A stretch of 64,000 bases of DNA, taken from Opitutia bacterium ISCC 52 (GTDB lineage Bacteria; Verrucomicrobiota; Verrucomicrobiia; Opitutales; UBA2995). A program made the translations under genes and the position numbers. Below the pieces are notes generated by a model. That model was not told the origin of the DNA, did not search any database, and saw only the letters and a program-made list of their open reading frames with translations. Location of the stretch: positions 1 through 64,000 of the forward strand of contig CP076040.1 of NCBI GenBank assembly GCA_014529675.2. The letters run 5' to 3'. Numbering within the stretch: position 1 is the first letter of the stretch; each line of letters begins with the position of its first letter. Shown here in pieces: positions 39,789 through 48,748 of this stretch.

Positions 39789-39842
39789 ACCTCCAAGATA
39801 AGCGCTGAAGTAATTCCTGAACCACAAACCTACGCTCTGATT
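39789..39842 (+). pseudogene. Relic of a second PEP-CTERM tail
   Basis: Directly after the terminator the reading frame gives EVIPEPQTYALIVGG, the first half of a PEP-CTERM signal, after which a seven-G run disrupts the helix. There is no body upstream. This is a decayed tail of a second, probably tandem, PEP-CTERM gene. Confidence 0.55.
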
Positions 39843-40131
39843 GTGGGGGGGCGTCTGTTTAAGGCTCGTTGTGCTCCGAAAAAAATGGAATGGAAGGCAG
39901 ACGAAACGTACTTCCTAATGGAAGGTCCCTCTGACCATGTATCACAATTAGGGCGAATTGGGCCTTGTTTGTCTCCAAATTCCTCGAATTACATAAAAAT
40001 CCCTCTTGTAGGGATAGGGACAACTCTTAATCTTTCATGGGGATTCACGGTTATACTAGCGGTTAGGTTCTCGATATGGGATAAAATGAGCATCTTATCA
40101 CCGAGTTCTCAGGAACTCACATCCTATCGTC

Positions 40132-40209
40132 ATGAAAAAACTGATTCCTATCATTGTACTTGCGGTTGTACTTGGTTACTCAGCCGCCTATTCGCAGTTA
40201 AGGCCATGA
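40132..40209 (+). pseudogene. Truncated signal-peptide ORF
   Basis: A 25-codon ORF encodes MKKLIPIIVLAVVLGYSAAY SQLRP, a textbook Sec signal peptide with cleavage near AYS, then stops at once. It is likely the 5' end of a lost exported-protein gene. Confidence 0.4.
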
Positions 40210-40374
40210 ATCCAGTTTTTAACTACGTTTCAGATTGTTTTAAATTGCTAACCTTCAGTAGTTAAAAAAAACGATCCTGAAGAAGCTACAACCTCCAGAA
40301 ACAAGCAAAAAAGGTAGGACTCGGCTGATTTTGAAGATTAGGGATACATTTGTAGGATACATTTTGGCGGCCCT

Positions 40375-40393
40375 CAGACCAATTGCTTCTGGA
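40375..40393. repeat. 19-bp direct repeat, left copy (putative att)
   Basis: CAGACCAATTGCTTCTGGA, identical to 42431-42449. It marks the left edge of a possible integrated element. Confidence 0.7.
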
Positions 40394-40473
40394 TTAAAAC
40401 GTAACAATTAAAGCCAGTTAAAATTTATCGATATTTACATGATGAATAAAGGCTTACAGCGATTTTTATTTAA

Positions 40474-40710
40474 ACCACTTTAAGGGAATTTAACCCGTTT
40501 TTAGGGGGGATTTTAGGCACGAGGGTTAAACGCAAGAAGCCAATTGCAGATGCGACCGTCCAGCAAACGCTAGCTGAGCTCGAAATCGACCAAAGCGCCG
40601 CCGAGGACGAGCAGCAGTGTGACCAAACGTCTCCCTTCTGGAACGCTACCCCGCTGGACCGTTGGGCAATCGATGCGAATCGCTGGGATGGCGTCAATCC
40701 CATACCGTAA
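40474..40710 (+). pseudogene. Decayed coding-like stretch
   Basis: An open frame without a start codon encodes a hydrophilic segment (VKRKKPIADATVQQTLAELE..., SPFWNATPLDRWAIDAN, DGVNPIP) followed by a stop and a further in-frame DDEPVFYEE. Composition looks like real protein. I cannot name the family. Confidence 0.35.
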
Positions 40711-40998
40711 GACGACGAACCTGTCTTCTACGAAGAATAACTCGCCGGATCCAAGATCCCAGCGAGACAGCACCGTAGCGGTCGGCCCTAGTCATTCTGC
40801 AGCAATTAGGCAGATACAACAGGGCATTCTCCCGAAATCAACGGCTGCCAGCCATAGAAATCGACCAACGGTACCGATAAAGCCTTGCGGTACTATATAA
40901 TCCACGGAGTTTATAACTTGGTAACGCAAAACCAACTTCTGACCCTCCCCTCCGAATCAAATCGGAACAATTGAATTTCCTATCAACAGAAAGATACA

Positions 40999-41979
40999 AT
41001 GACATACTCAACAACGGGCTATCTCATACTCGCACTGACCCTTGCATTTCTTACTTTAACGCCGACCGAGGCTCAACTCCGGGGACCTGGGCAATCCAGA
41101 TCGAAGATTCCCAACACTGGCCTTCACGCTCTGCTGCTGGGGACCGGCATCCCCATTCCTAATCCGGAACGCGCGAAGGCGGCAACGCTTATCATAGCAG
41201 GTGGCAAAACATTCATGGTGGATACAGGCCCCGGGAGCACCGCACGTCTGACGGAGAACGGCTATCAGACCGTGGATTATGTATTGTATACGCACTTCCA
41301 CCTCGACCACACCGCTGATCTGGACTGGATGATGTTTCGACGTGGAGGGGCTAACCCCGATCAGCCGCAGATAGTTCTGGGACCCAAAGGCACGAAGGAT
41401 GTCGTCAACAAGATCGTTGCATCCGTAGCTATTGATGAGAAGTACCGAATCGACCATCACGGGGAACACTGGTCGGAACAGGCCATGCAATGTGAGGTCC
41501 GGGAGTTTGAACCAGGGGTGATCTTTGATGAAGATGGCCTCAAAATAACGATGTTCAACGTCGACCATGAGCCGATTGTTCCGGCTGTCGGCTATCGCTT
41601 CGATTACGAGGGGAAATCCGTCGTCGTTTCTGGCGATACGAAGAAGTCAGACAGCTTGATCGATGCGGCGCAGGGATGTGACCTGTTGATACACGAAGCC
41701 ATGAACGTTACGATATTGAATCGGACTTTACCTATGCTCATAAGAAACCGTCCACGAACCGGCGCTATGGTGGAAGACATGATGTCGCATCATACACCCA
41801 CCCTGGAGGTCGCTGAAGTGGCCAAGGCGGTGAATGCGAAAAAGCTCGTCCTCACGCACCTCGTTCCTTCGATCAAGCCTCTGGAAGCACAGGAGAATAA
41901 TTTTGTCCGTGGTATGGCCGAAATCTATTCTGGTCCGATTGTAGTCGGGCGCGACAATATGCTCTTCACTGTGGAATGA
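40999..41979 (+). CDS. Exported MBL-fold metallo-hydrolase
   Basis: 326 residues of the beta-lactamase-fold class closest to RNase Z/arylsulfatase-AtsA-like proteins. A signal peptide (cleavage near residue 25, TEA) makes it periplasmic, so not an RNase Z. THFHLDH (98-104) gives the zinc ligands, with GDTKKSD, a DLLIHEAM segment, MSHHT and VLTHLVPS further ligands. The substrate is unknown. It lies within the putative element and its 3' end overlaps the truncated integrase by 14 bases. Confidence 0.88.
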   Translation: MTYSTTGYLILALTLAFLTLTPTEAQLRGPGQSRSKIPNTGLHALLLGTGIPIPNPERAKAATLIIAGGKTFMVDTGPGSTARLTENGYQTVDYVLYTHFHLDHTADLDWMMFRRGGANPDQPQIVLGPKGTKDVVNKIVASVAIDEKYRIDHHGEHWSEQAMQCEVREFEPGVIFDEDGLKITMFNVDHEPIVPAVGYRFDYEGKSVVVSGDTKKSDSLIDAAQGCDLLIHEAMNVTILNRTLPMLIRNRPRTGAMVEDMMSHHTPTLEVAEVAKAVNAKKLVLTHLVPSIKPLEAQENNFVRGMAEIYSGPIVVGRDNMLFTVE

Positions 41980-42340
41980 ACAGTTGTTTCAAGGCAGAGA
42001 GCCTCGCGTATTTTGCTTTCTCTGTTAGTGTGAAATCATCACGCGTTTTCTGTGCGTACTCATCACACAAATCGCCGATGGTTATGGGTCCGCCACTATC
42101 GCCACGGCTCGGCGTAACTGTCTGACGCTGCTTTTCTACGACCAGCATCTTTTCGTTTCGCCGATTTACGGCCACCTTGTAGTTAGTCGTTTTTAAAGGC
42201 GTATGAACCTGCTTACCGCTCAACTTGTAGAGCAGGTAGTATTCGCCGCTATTAAGGTATCTTACTAGGTTTGGGGTTCGGGTCTTAATAAACCTTCTTT
42301 TTGTGCGTTTAACCGTCCTTTTGCTTCGGGTGAAGCACAA
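41966..42340 (-). pseudogene. N-terminal fragment of a tyrosine integrase
   Basis: 124 residues that resemble the arm-binding and SAM-like N-terminal part of tyrosine recombinases: a basic start, LVRYLNSGEYYLLYKLSGKQV, LKTTNYKVAVNRRNE, then TIGDLCDEYAQKTR and a helix ending KAKYARLSALKQL. The catalytic domain (R..HxxR..Y) is absent. The frame ends where it meets the 3' end of the MBL gene, so the gene was cut there. It starts about 65 bases from the tRNA-like sequence, the usual place for an integrase. Confidence 0.6.
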
Positions 42341-42405
42341 CGGTTAAGCAGGTCAAGATACTTATTTCTTTAATCGGATAACTAACTGATTGTTAGTGAC
42401 TTAAA

Positions 42406-42492
42406 TGGTGGGTCGACTGGGACTCGAACCCAGACCAATTGCTTCTGGAGCAACTGGTCCGTGAAAAGCCAAATACGAAAGACTAATCACCC
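42406..42492 (-). pseudogene. Degenerate tRNA-like sequence
   Basis: On the minus strand the 3' half is a good tRNA end: a five-base stem GTTGC/GCAAT with loop TCCAGAA, T arm CTGGG-TTCGAGT-CCCAG, acceptor strand TCGACCC, A and CCA. The 5' half (GGGTGAT, weak D arm, about 12 extra bases) does not pair well, and position 33 is C instead of T. Looks like a tRNA remodelled by integration or decay, not a working tRNA. Confidence 0.55.
42431..42449. repeat. 19-bp direct repeat, right copy (putative att)
   Basis: Identical to 40375-40393 and located inside the anticodon arm to T arm of the tRNA-like sequence, a normal crossover site for tyrosine integrases. Confidence 0.7.
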
Positions 42493-42519
42493 ATCACCTT
42501 GGGGTTGGCCTCGATTTCT

Positions 42520-44040
42520 TCACTGGGACCCTGACCTCTGGGGGTCGGCCAGATTGTCTTCACGGGTGACGCCGCCCTGGGTGTAGAAATCGGGTTTCAT
42601 GGGCATGGCATCCAAGACGGCTTGGAGCTCGTTTCGAACGGACTGCCGCTCCGGATTATCGGGAAGGACGCGTTGTTCGAGGGGGTCGGTGGACAGGTCG
42701 TACAGGCGGCCATTGTCGTAGAGCTTAAATCGTTCGTTGCGGGCGAATCTGGCTCGAGGGAATTTTGGGTTGGCCATGGGGCTGGCGGGGTTCTTGTCCC
42801 AGTGACAGAATACCCAGTCGCGTTTCTCAGTTCTGTATACATCCGACCGATACGACTTTCCGGCGATTTGAGGAAGGAAGCTGCGACCGTCCAGCGATAG
42901 GTGTTGGGGAAGGGGAACACCGCCTGCATGAATGATGGTCATGAGGAAGTCGGTGAAGTCCACCAAGTCGTCGCAGGCTTGACCCGTGACGCCGCTGCCC
43001 CGCCAGCTGGTGATAAGGGGGACGTGGGTTCCAGCGTTGGCAGTGCGGCCTTTGCCGCCGATAATCATTCCATCCTCGGTTTCAGTTCGGGTGCCGAGCT
43101 GGGTTCCATTGTCGCCCGTGAAGAGGATGAGGGTGTTGTCGCGCAGTCCCAGGGCTTCGAGTTGGTCGAGAATGCGTCCGACGAGCTTGTCGGCATATTC
43201 CACCATGTCCTTGAAGTAGACCTTGTTGCTTTTCAGTTTCTGAGCATTGCTCATCTGGTCGATCCCTTCGGAATCCGGGGTCGGGACATTGGGTCCGTGG
43301 GTGAGGATCATCGGGTAGTAGATGAAGAAGGGCTGCGCTTGTTTGCGTTCGATGTAGTCGACCAGAAAATCCGTGCAGATGTCCGGCGCATAATCCACGT
43401 AGCTCGTTTTAACCAGCTTCCCGTTGCGCAGGACGCAGGGGTTCCAGTAGCGCGAGGTCATATGGGGCCGATCGTCCTCGATGGCGTAATAGCGTTCCGA
43501 TGGGCGCTTGGGGTTGTAGTAGTAATTGTTCTTTGCTCCGATGGGATGCTTTAGCTCGAAGCCTTCCAGGTCGAATCCATAGGCCCACATGCAGGTCTCG
43601 TCAAAGCCTGCCTTGGAGGCCGTGACCCCTTCGGTGCTGAGCTGCCATTTCCCGGCGGTGGCGGTGGCGTAGCCGGCCTCCTGCATGATATGCCCGAAGG
43701 TCGTTTCCGATTGGGGCAGGGTACCCCATTTCGTATAGTTCCGGTTGTTGTAGATCCCGGTCATGATCTGAACGCGGGACGGGGAGCAGATCGGCTGAGA
43801 ATAGCAGCGGGTGAAGCGGACCCCTTCCTGGGCCATGCGATCGAGGTTGGGCGTGTTGTAGGATACGCTGCCATTGACCCCGAGGCATTCGAAGCCCATG
43901 TCATCGGTCATGATGAGGATGATGTTCGGCTTGTCCTGAGCTTGTCGAAGCGGTCTTTCTTCGGCCCAACCGGAAAACGAAATCGAGCACACGAGAAAAG
44001 CCGCGAGGCAACGTACTAATGGGGTAGCTTTGGCGAACAT
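42520..44040 (-). CDS. Exported formylglycine-dependent sulfatase
   Basis: Hydrolyses sulfate esters, likely of marine polysaccharides. 506 residues: signal peptide (1-26), metal-binding DD at 46-47 in IILIMTDDMGF, the CSPSR motif (85-89) whose Cys85 must be oxidised to formylglycine by a maturase, then THGPNVP and FTGDNGTQLG. The segment LRQAQDK (31-37) between signal peptide and domain is encoded by a genome-wide short repeat. The gene is clearly GC-richer than its neighbours (36 of 60 bases at 43021-43080, against 31 of 60 in xylB at 49021). Probably acquired. Confidence 0.93.
   Translation of the reverse strand: MFAKATPLVRCLAAFLVCSISFSGWAEERPLRQAQDKPNIILIMTDDMGFECLGVNGSVSYNTPNLDRMAQEGVRFTRCYSQPICSPSRVQIMTGIYNNRNYTKWGTLPQSETTFGHIMQEAGYATATAGKWQLSTEGVTASKAGFDETCMWAYGFDLEGFELKHPIGAKNNYYYNPKRPSERYYAIEDDRPHMTSRYWNPCVLRNGKLVKTSYVDYAPDICTDFLVDYIERKQAQPFFIYYPMILTHGPNVPTPDSEGIDQMSNAQKLKSNKVYFKDMVEYADKLVGRILDQLEALGLRDNTLILFTGDNGTQLGTRTETEDGMIIGGKGRTANAGTHVPLITSWRGSGVTGQACDDLVDFTDFLMTIIHAGGVPLPQHLSLDGRSFLPQIAGKSYRSDVYRTEKRDWVFCHWDKNPASPMANPKFPRARFARNERFKLYDNGRLYDLSTDPLEQRVLPDNPERQSVRNELQAVLDAMPMKPDFYTQGGVTREDNLADPQRSGSQ
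43928..43950. repeat. TTGTCCTGAGCTTGTCGAAG-type short repeat inside the sulfatase gene
   Basis: The core reads CTTGTCCTGAGCTTGTCGAA, a palindromic-type repeat I know as widespread in many bacterial genomes. In this frame it is translated as LRQAQDK. Confidence 0.6.
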
Positions 44041-44092
44041 AAAGCTGATGGTACTTTAACCTCGTGCAATCTGGCAAGGGCGAACGGTGTGA

Positions 44093-44749
44093 AGGCTAAC
44101 TGCTTTGTTTGACGGTCCTCTCACAGGAGGAACATTTGACGGCCAACCCAGAGGGGTTGAATTGTTTGCTGACAGTGATATCGCTGATCTGAGTATATTC
44201 GGATTAGGCGTGTCCAATATAGAGCCAGGTAAAGAAGGCATGGACTTCGCTTTTGATCCCATAAGCGTATCGGCAGGCGAGTTCGTTTATCTCTCCTATG
44301 AATCGACGAACTTTAATAACTTTTTCGGTTTCAACCCCGATATCACCAACAACACGTTGCGGCAGGTCAGGGGCGTGTTTGGAGTAGAGCTCTATAAAAA
44401 TGGATCTGTGATTGATGTGTTTGGTGACATCACAATTCAGGCGGCCAATTCAGACCCGTGGAAATTTGCTGACTCATGGGCTTACCGAGTGGATGAAACT
44501 GGACCTGACGGCACTACTTTCAACGTAGACAATTGGATTCTGCCAGGAAGAAATACTTTGGACGACGAAACGTCGAATGCCACCGCAGAGGATCCTGTCC
44601 CACTTGGAACATTTTCTCCTGGTGAAATTGCTCGAGATCAGACCGGTGGCGTAGGAGTCACACCAGAGCCTTCCACCTACGGCATCATCTTCAGCGTATT
44701 TGCTGTTGGACTCGTCGTATGGCGGAAACGGAATCGCCTAAAGTATTAG
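44093..44749 (+). pseudogene. PEP-CTERM lamin-tail-like protein lacking its 5' end
   Basis: The frame encodes TALFDGPLTGGTFDGQPRG, ELFADSDIADLSIFGLG and DSWAYRVDETGPDGTTF, the pattern of exported lamin-tail-like proteins of this phylum, and ends in PEPSTYGIIFSVFAVGLVVWRKR. Homologous sequence begins directly at a TGA (44090-44092) with no signal peptide and no start codon except an internal TTG at 44105. The 5' end was probably removed when the sulfatase segment arrived. Its 3' end overlaps hppA by four bases. Confidence 0.7.
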
Positions 44750-46965
44750 AAAATACTGTAGGCAACCGTGACTCCGGCCATAACGATGGCGACCATCGAC
44801 ATGAGCTTGATCAGAATGTTTAAGCTTGGTCCTGAAGTGTCTTTGAACGGATCACCAACGGTATCGCCGATGACAGTTGCTTTGTGAGCCTCTGAACCTT
44901 TGCCGCCGTAATTGCCTTCCTCGATGTATTTCTTGGCGTTGTCCCAGGCTCCACCTGAGTTGGCCATGAACACCGCTAATGCAAATCCGGCCGAGAGACC
45001 GCCGGCTAAAAGACCAACCACGGCAGGAACGCCTAGCAGAATACCAAAAACTACGGGAACCAGAATTACCAATAGGGATGGAACGAGCATTTCTTTTTGG
45101 GCTCCTTTGGTTGAGATCTCCACGCATCTTGCGTAGTCGGGTTCATTCTCACCTTCTAGGATTCCGGGGATCTCTTTAAACTGTCGTCTAACTTCGTCTA
45201 CCATGGAGGCCGCAGCACGGCCAACCGCATTCATGGTAAGTCCACAAAAGACAAATGCCATCATCGCACCAAGCAGTAGTCCGATGATCACTTTAGGATT
45301 CATCAGGTGAACGTCGTAGTAGTTCACCAAGTCAATCAAATCAATTTGGCTGAGCTGTTCCACCGAGTTGATGACGATACCATTAGGGAATTCGAAACTG
45401 GAGGCCTTTGCTAAGACTTGGCCGATAGAAATGCGAATCGCTTCGTAGTAGGAAGCAAGAAGTGCGAGAGCTGTAAGTGCGGCCGATCCTATTGCGAATC
45501 CTTTTCCGGTTGCAGCTGTTGTATTCCCGAGGGAATCGAGAGCATCCGTTCGTTTGCGAACTTCTGGATCCAAGTGTGCCATCTCTGCATTGCCGCCCGC
45601 ATTGTCCACAATGGGTCCATAGGCGTCGGTAGCTAGAGTGATCCCGAGTGTAGAAAGCATACCCACTGCAGCGATTCCGATTCCATAAAGTCCTTGGCTG
45701 ATATTGGAAATATCTAAACTGCCAGCTGCAAAGAAGTAGGCGAGAGTCGTTCCAACCATGATTGCTAGCACAGGAATAGCGGTGGAAATGAATCCGACTC
45801 CCAGTCCGGCTATGATAACCGTAGCAGGTCCGGTTTGCCCATTTGCTGAAATGTTTTGGGTGGGTTTAAATTCTGCGGACGTGCAGTAGGCCGTTGCTTT
45901 GCCGATCACAATGCCTGTCACAAGACCGACTACAATCGATCCCCAGATCCCTATATAGTTGGGAAGCCCCAGCCACTTGAGGATACCAAAAGAAGCGATG
46001 ATTATCAGAATTGACGAAACATTGATGCCTTTTTCGAGTGAAGCCAGCAGCTCTTTCTGGGTCGCACCCGGTTTGGTTTTAACAAAGTAAGTTCCGACAA
46101 TGGAGAGCAAAATACCTACGGCTGCAATCAGCATAGGCGCCATCACTGCGGCGGATTGATGTGATGCATGTTCGCCTGTCATATATGCGGCTGCCCCAAG
46201 TGCGGCTGCTGCGAGAATGGAACCGCTATATGATTCGTAGAGGTCAGCTCCCATGCCTGCTACGTCGCCCACATTGTCTCCAACGTTGTCCGCAATGGTA
46301 GCTGGATTTCTGGGATCGTCCTCAGGGATACCAGCCTCCACTTTTCCCACGAGGTCAGCTCCCACGTCGGCCGCTTTGGTATAGATTCCTCCACCTACGC
46401 GGGCAAACAATGCTTGCAATGATGCCCCCATACCAAAGGTCAGCATGGTGGTTGTTATAATTAGTAGTTTCTGATTTTCGGAGGCGGCTTCTACGAAATT
46501 GTTTAATATCAACCACCAGATAGAAATATAAAGTAAGGCCAGTCCCACCACTGAGAGTCCCATGACTGCACCACTGCGGAAGGAAATTTTCAGACCTGCG
46601 TCTAATGATTCTTTGGCTGCTTGAGCCGTTCGGCCTGATGCGTAGGTAGCGGTCTTCATGCCGAAGTAGCCAGCGAGACCCGAGAAGAAACCGCCCGTTA
46701 TGAATGCAATGGGCAACCAGTTGTTCTGAACTTTCAATCCAAATGAGAGAAATGCAAATACCGCAGTGAGCACTACGAAAACGATCCCCACTACTTTGTA
46801 TTGTTGACTTAGATACGCCATCGCGCCCTTTCGAACGTGTTCCGCGATCTTGATCATGATAGGATCGCCTTCGTCGCCCTTCATCATGCCCTTAAAGAAC
46901 ATCCAGGCGAAAATGAGAGCAATAATTGCAGCTAAGGGAACAGGCCAAAAATAGGCTGAATTCAT
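44746..46965 (-). CDS. hppA: Membrane-bound ion-pumping pyrophosphatase HppA
   Basis: Uses pyrophosphate hydrolysis to move H+ or Na+ across the membrane. 739 residues with about 16 hydrophobic segments. Substrate site: [21 protein letters not shown]-type block (two consecutive stretches) and [21 protein letters not shown]-type block. The motif [16 protein letters not shown] carries Ala where K+-independent enzymes have Lys, so it should be K+-dependent. Ion choice (H+ versus Na+) cannot be fixed from sight. Divergent from xylA. Confidence 0.96.
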   Translation of the reverse strand: MNSAYFWPVPLAAIIALIFAWMFFKGMMKGDEGDPIMIKIAEHVRKGAMAYLSQQYKVVGIVFVVLTAVFAFLSFGLKVQNNWLPIAFITGGFFSGLAGYFGMKTATYASGRTAQAAKESLDAGLKISFRSGAVMGLSVVGLALLYISIWWLILNNFVEAASENQKLLIITTTMLTFGMGASLQALFARVGGGIYTKAADVGADLVGKVEAGIPEDDPRNPATIADNVGDNVGDVAGMGADLYESYSGSILAAAALGAAAYMTGEHASHQSAAVMAPMLIAAVGILLSIVGTYFVKTKPGATQKELLASLEKGINVSSILIIIASFGILKWLGLPNYIGIWGSIVVGLVTGIVIGKATAYCTSAEFKPTQNISANGQTGPATVIIAGLGVGFISTAIPVLAIMVGTTLAYFFAAGSLDISNISQGLYGIGIAAVGMLSTLGITLATDAYGPIVDNAGGNAEMAHLDPEVRKRTDALDSLGNTTAATGKGFAIGSAALTALALLASYYEAIRISIGQVLAKASSFEFPNGIVINSVEQLSQIDLIDLVNYYDVHLMNPKVIIGLLLGAMMAFVFCGLTMNAVGRAAASMVDEVRRQFKEIPGILEGENEPDYARCVEISTKGAQKEMLVPSLLVILVPVVFGILLGVPAVVGLLAGGLSAGFALAVFMANSGGAWDNAKKYIEEGNYGGKGSEAHKATVIGDTVGDPFKDTSGPSLNILIKLMSMVAIVMAGVTVAYSIF

Positions 46966-47356
46966 TTTGGTAAGTGGGATTTATTTATGGATTGGGAGAT
47001 CACGTGATCCTATGTAGTGGAACTGTGAAACTAGGGTTCGCTCCTGGACTGCACGACAGAGCGGGAATGCTTGTGCGGGCAGGATAGAAACCTTATGTTG
47101 TTGGCGTCAACCACCTTGCTTGGTTTACGGTTACTTTCTATTTCGTTTTTGTGAATGAATTGAATTATAATCCAAGTCTTCGAAATTTTCTAACCTCTAA
47201 GTCGGGCATTTGGTGATAGAATTCACCTGGTAAGTTTAGCTTATAAAGTGACTCCTTTCTCCTTTCTTTTCGGTCAAGTGAAAATCCGATTGCCCCGGCA
47301 GTTAGAGAGAGCCATCTTTATTGGCTTCTCTGGGTAAACCCATAAACGAATATATA
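46966..47356. other. Divergent hppA/xylA control region
   Basis: About 390 bases without a gene. AT-rich tracts around 47130-47240 are the likely place of the xylA promoter (TTGAATTATAAT near 47160 could hold a -10). No XylR operator or catabolite box is convincing to me. Confidence 0.4.
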
Positions 47357-48670
47357 ATGTCTGAAGAATTCTTTCCAAACATTCCCAAGATTCCATACGA
47401 AGGTCCGGAGTCTAAAAACCCATTGGCTTTCAAGCACTACCTCCACAATGAAGTCGTAGGGGGCAAGACCATGAAAGACCACATGCGCTTCGCCGCTGCT
47501 TACTGGCATACCATGCGTAATGAATTGTCAGATCCGTTCGGAGTCGGCACTTCCCAAAAACCATGGGATGACCGTAGTGATTCGGTGGAAAACGCCCAGC
47601 GCCGAGTCGGTGCCTTTTTCGAGTTCCTCGAAAAGATGGGTATGGACTACTACTGTTTTCATGACCGCGATGTTGCCCCTGAAGGTGCGACGCTTGCTGA
47701 ATCCAACGTTAGTCTCGAAGCGGTTGTCGGTACGCTGAAAGAGCACCAGGATCGGACGGGCAAAAAGCTTCTGTGGGGTACCGCTTGTCTCTTTATTCAC
47801 CCTCGCTACATGCATGGAGGAGGAACTTCCTGCAGCGCTGAGGTATTTGCTTATGCCGCAGGCCAAGTGAAGGCGGCTATGGATGCGACACATGCCCTTG
47901 GGGGTGAAGGCTATGTTTTCTGGGGAGGACGTGAAGGTTACACCACCTTGCTAAACACCAACATGAAGCGCGAGTTGGACAATCTGGCCCGCCTGCTTCA
48001 CATGGCTGTCGATTATGCAGCCCAGATTGGATTCAAAGGTCAGTTCTTTATTGAGCCGAAACCCAAGGAGCCAACCACCCATCAATACGATTCTGATGCC
48101 GCAGCGTGTTTAAATTTCCTCCGCGAGTACGGCCTTATGGATCACTTCCAGCTGAATCTGGAAACGAACCATGCGACTTTAGCTAATCACTCCATGCAGC
48201 ATGAAATGATCGTTGCGCGTAATGCAGGAGCCCTCGGTTCGGTGGATGCAAACACGGGTCACCCGCAACTCGGTTGGGATACGGATCAGTTTCCGACTGA
48301 CATTTACCTGACCACCGAGATTATGCTCGAGCTCCTGCGTATGGGAGGCTTCAAAGAGGGTGGTTTGAATTTCGATGCCAAGCCGCGCCGCGAAAGCTTC
48401 GAAACGGTCGACCTCTTCCACTCCCATATTGGCGGGATGGATGCATTTGCCCGTGGATTGAAGATTGCCAACGCGATCATTGAAGATGGACGTCTCGACG
48501 AGTTTGTGTCCAAGCGCTATAGCTCTTGGGATTCCGGAATCGGTGCCAAGATCGAATCCGGTGAGGTTGGCTTCAGCGAGCTTTCCGAGTACAGCCTGTC
48601 GAATCCGGAACCGTCGGTGGAAAGTGGCCGTCAGGAGATGTTGGAGAATTTGATCAACGAGTTTATCTAA
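47357..48670 (+). CDS. xylA: Xylose isomerase
   Basis: Isomerises D-xylose to D-xylulose (and glucose to fructose) with divalent metals. I start at ATG 47357 (437 residues); the frame from 47321 has a weak N terminus. Catalytic His102 and Asp105 lie in [12 protein letters not shown], and metal ligands in [19 protein letters not shown] and [17 protein letters not shown]. Class II type by length. Followed by xylB. Confidence 0.97.
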   Translation: MSEEFFPNIPKIPYEGPESKNPLAFKHYLHNEVVGGKTMKDHMRFAAAYWHTMRNELSDPFGVGTSQKPWDDRSDSVENAQRRVGAFFEFLEKMGMDYYCFHDRDVAPEGATLAESNVSLEAVVGTLKEHQDRTGKKLLWGTACLFIHPRYMHGGGTSCSAEVFAYAAGQVKAAMDATHALGGEGYVFWGGREGYTTLLNTNMKRELDNLARLLHMAVDYAAQIGFKGQFFIEPKPKEPTTHQYDSDAAACLNFLREYGLMDHFQLNLETNHATLANHSMQHEMIVARNAGALGSVDANTGHPQLGWDTDQFPTDIYLTTEIMLELLRMGGFKEGGLNFDAKPRRESFETVDLFHSHIGGMDAFARGLKIANAIIEDGRLDEFVSKRYSSWDSGIGAKIESGEVGFSELSEYSLSNPEPSVESGRQEMLENLINEFI

Positions 48671-48702
48671 GCTCCTTCATTGAAACCGTTTTAATTTAGA
48701 GC

Positions 48703-48724
48703 AAAGGCGTGGACTTCACGCCTT
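48703..48724 (+). terminator. Hairpin between xylA and xylB
   Basis: AAGGCGTG (48704-48711) pairs with CACGCCTT (48717-48724). There is no strong T-run, so it may be an attenuator or mRNA-stabilising stem that lowers xylB relative to xylA. Confidence 0.45.
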
Positions 48725-48748
48725 CGTTCATTTAACCCTTTTCTTAGT

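Larger units (their letters stand above)
39843..40998. other. Decayed gene-poor region
   Basis: More than 1 kb without an intact gene. It holds a truncated signal peptide ORF (40132-40209), the left copy of a 19-bp direct repeat (40375-40393), a start-less coding-like stretch (40474-40710) and no convincing promoter. Overlapping ORFs here lack family support. Confidence 0.6.

Noticed and set aside
39762-40265. 167-codon ORF after the PEP-CTERM gene
   Set aside because: Only the short PEP-CTERM piece is protein-like; the rest has no family signal and starts inside a terminator.
42901-43554. 217-codon plus-strand ORF inside the sulfatase gene
   Set aside because: Antisense shadow in GC-rich coding DNA; the sulfatase motifs on the other strand are unmistakable.
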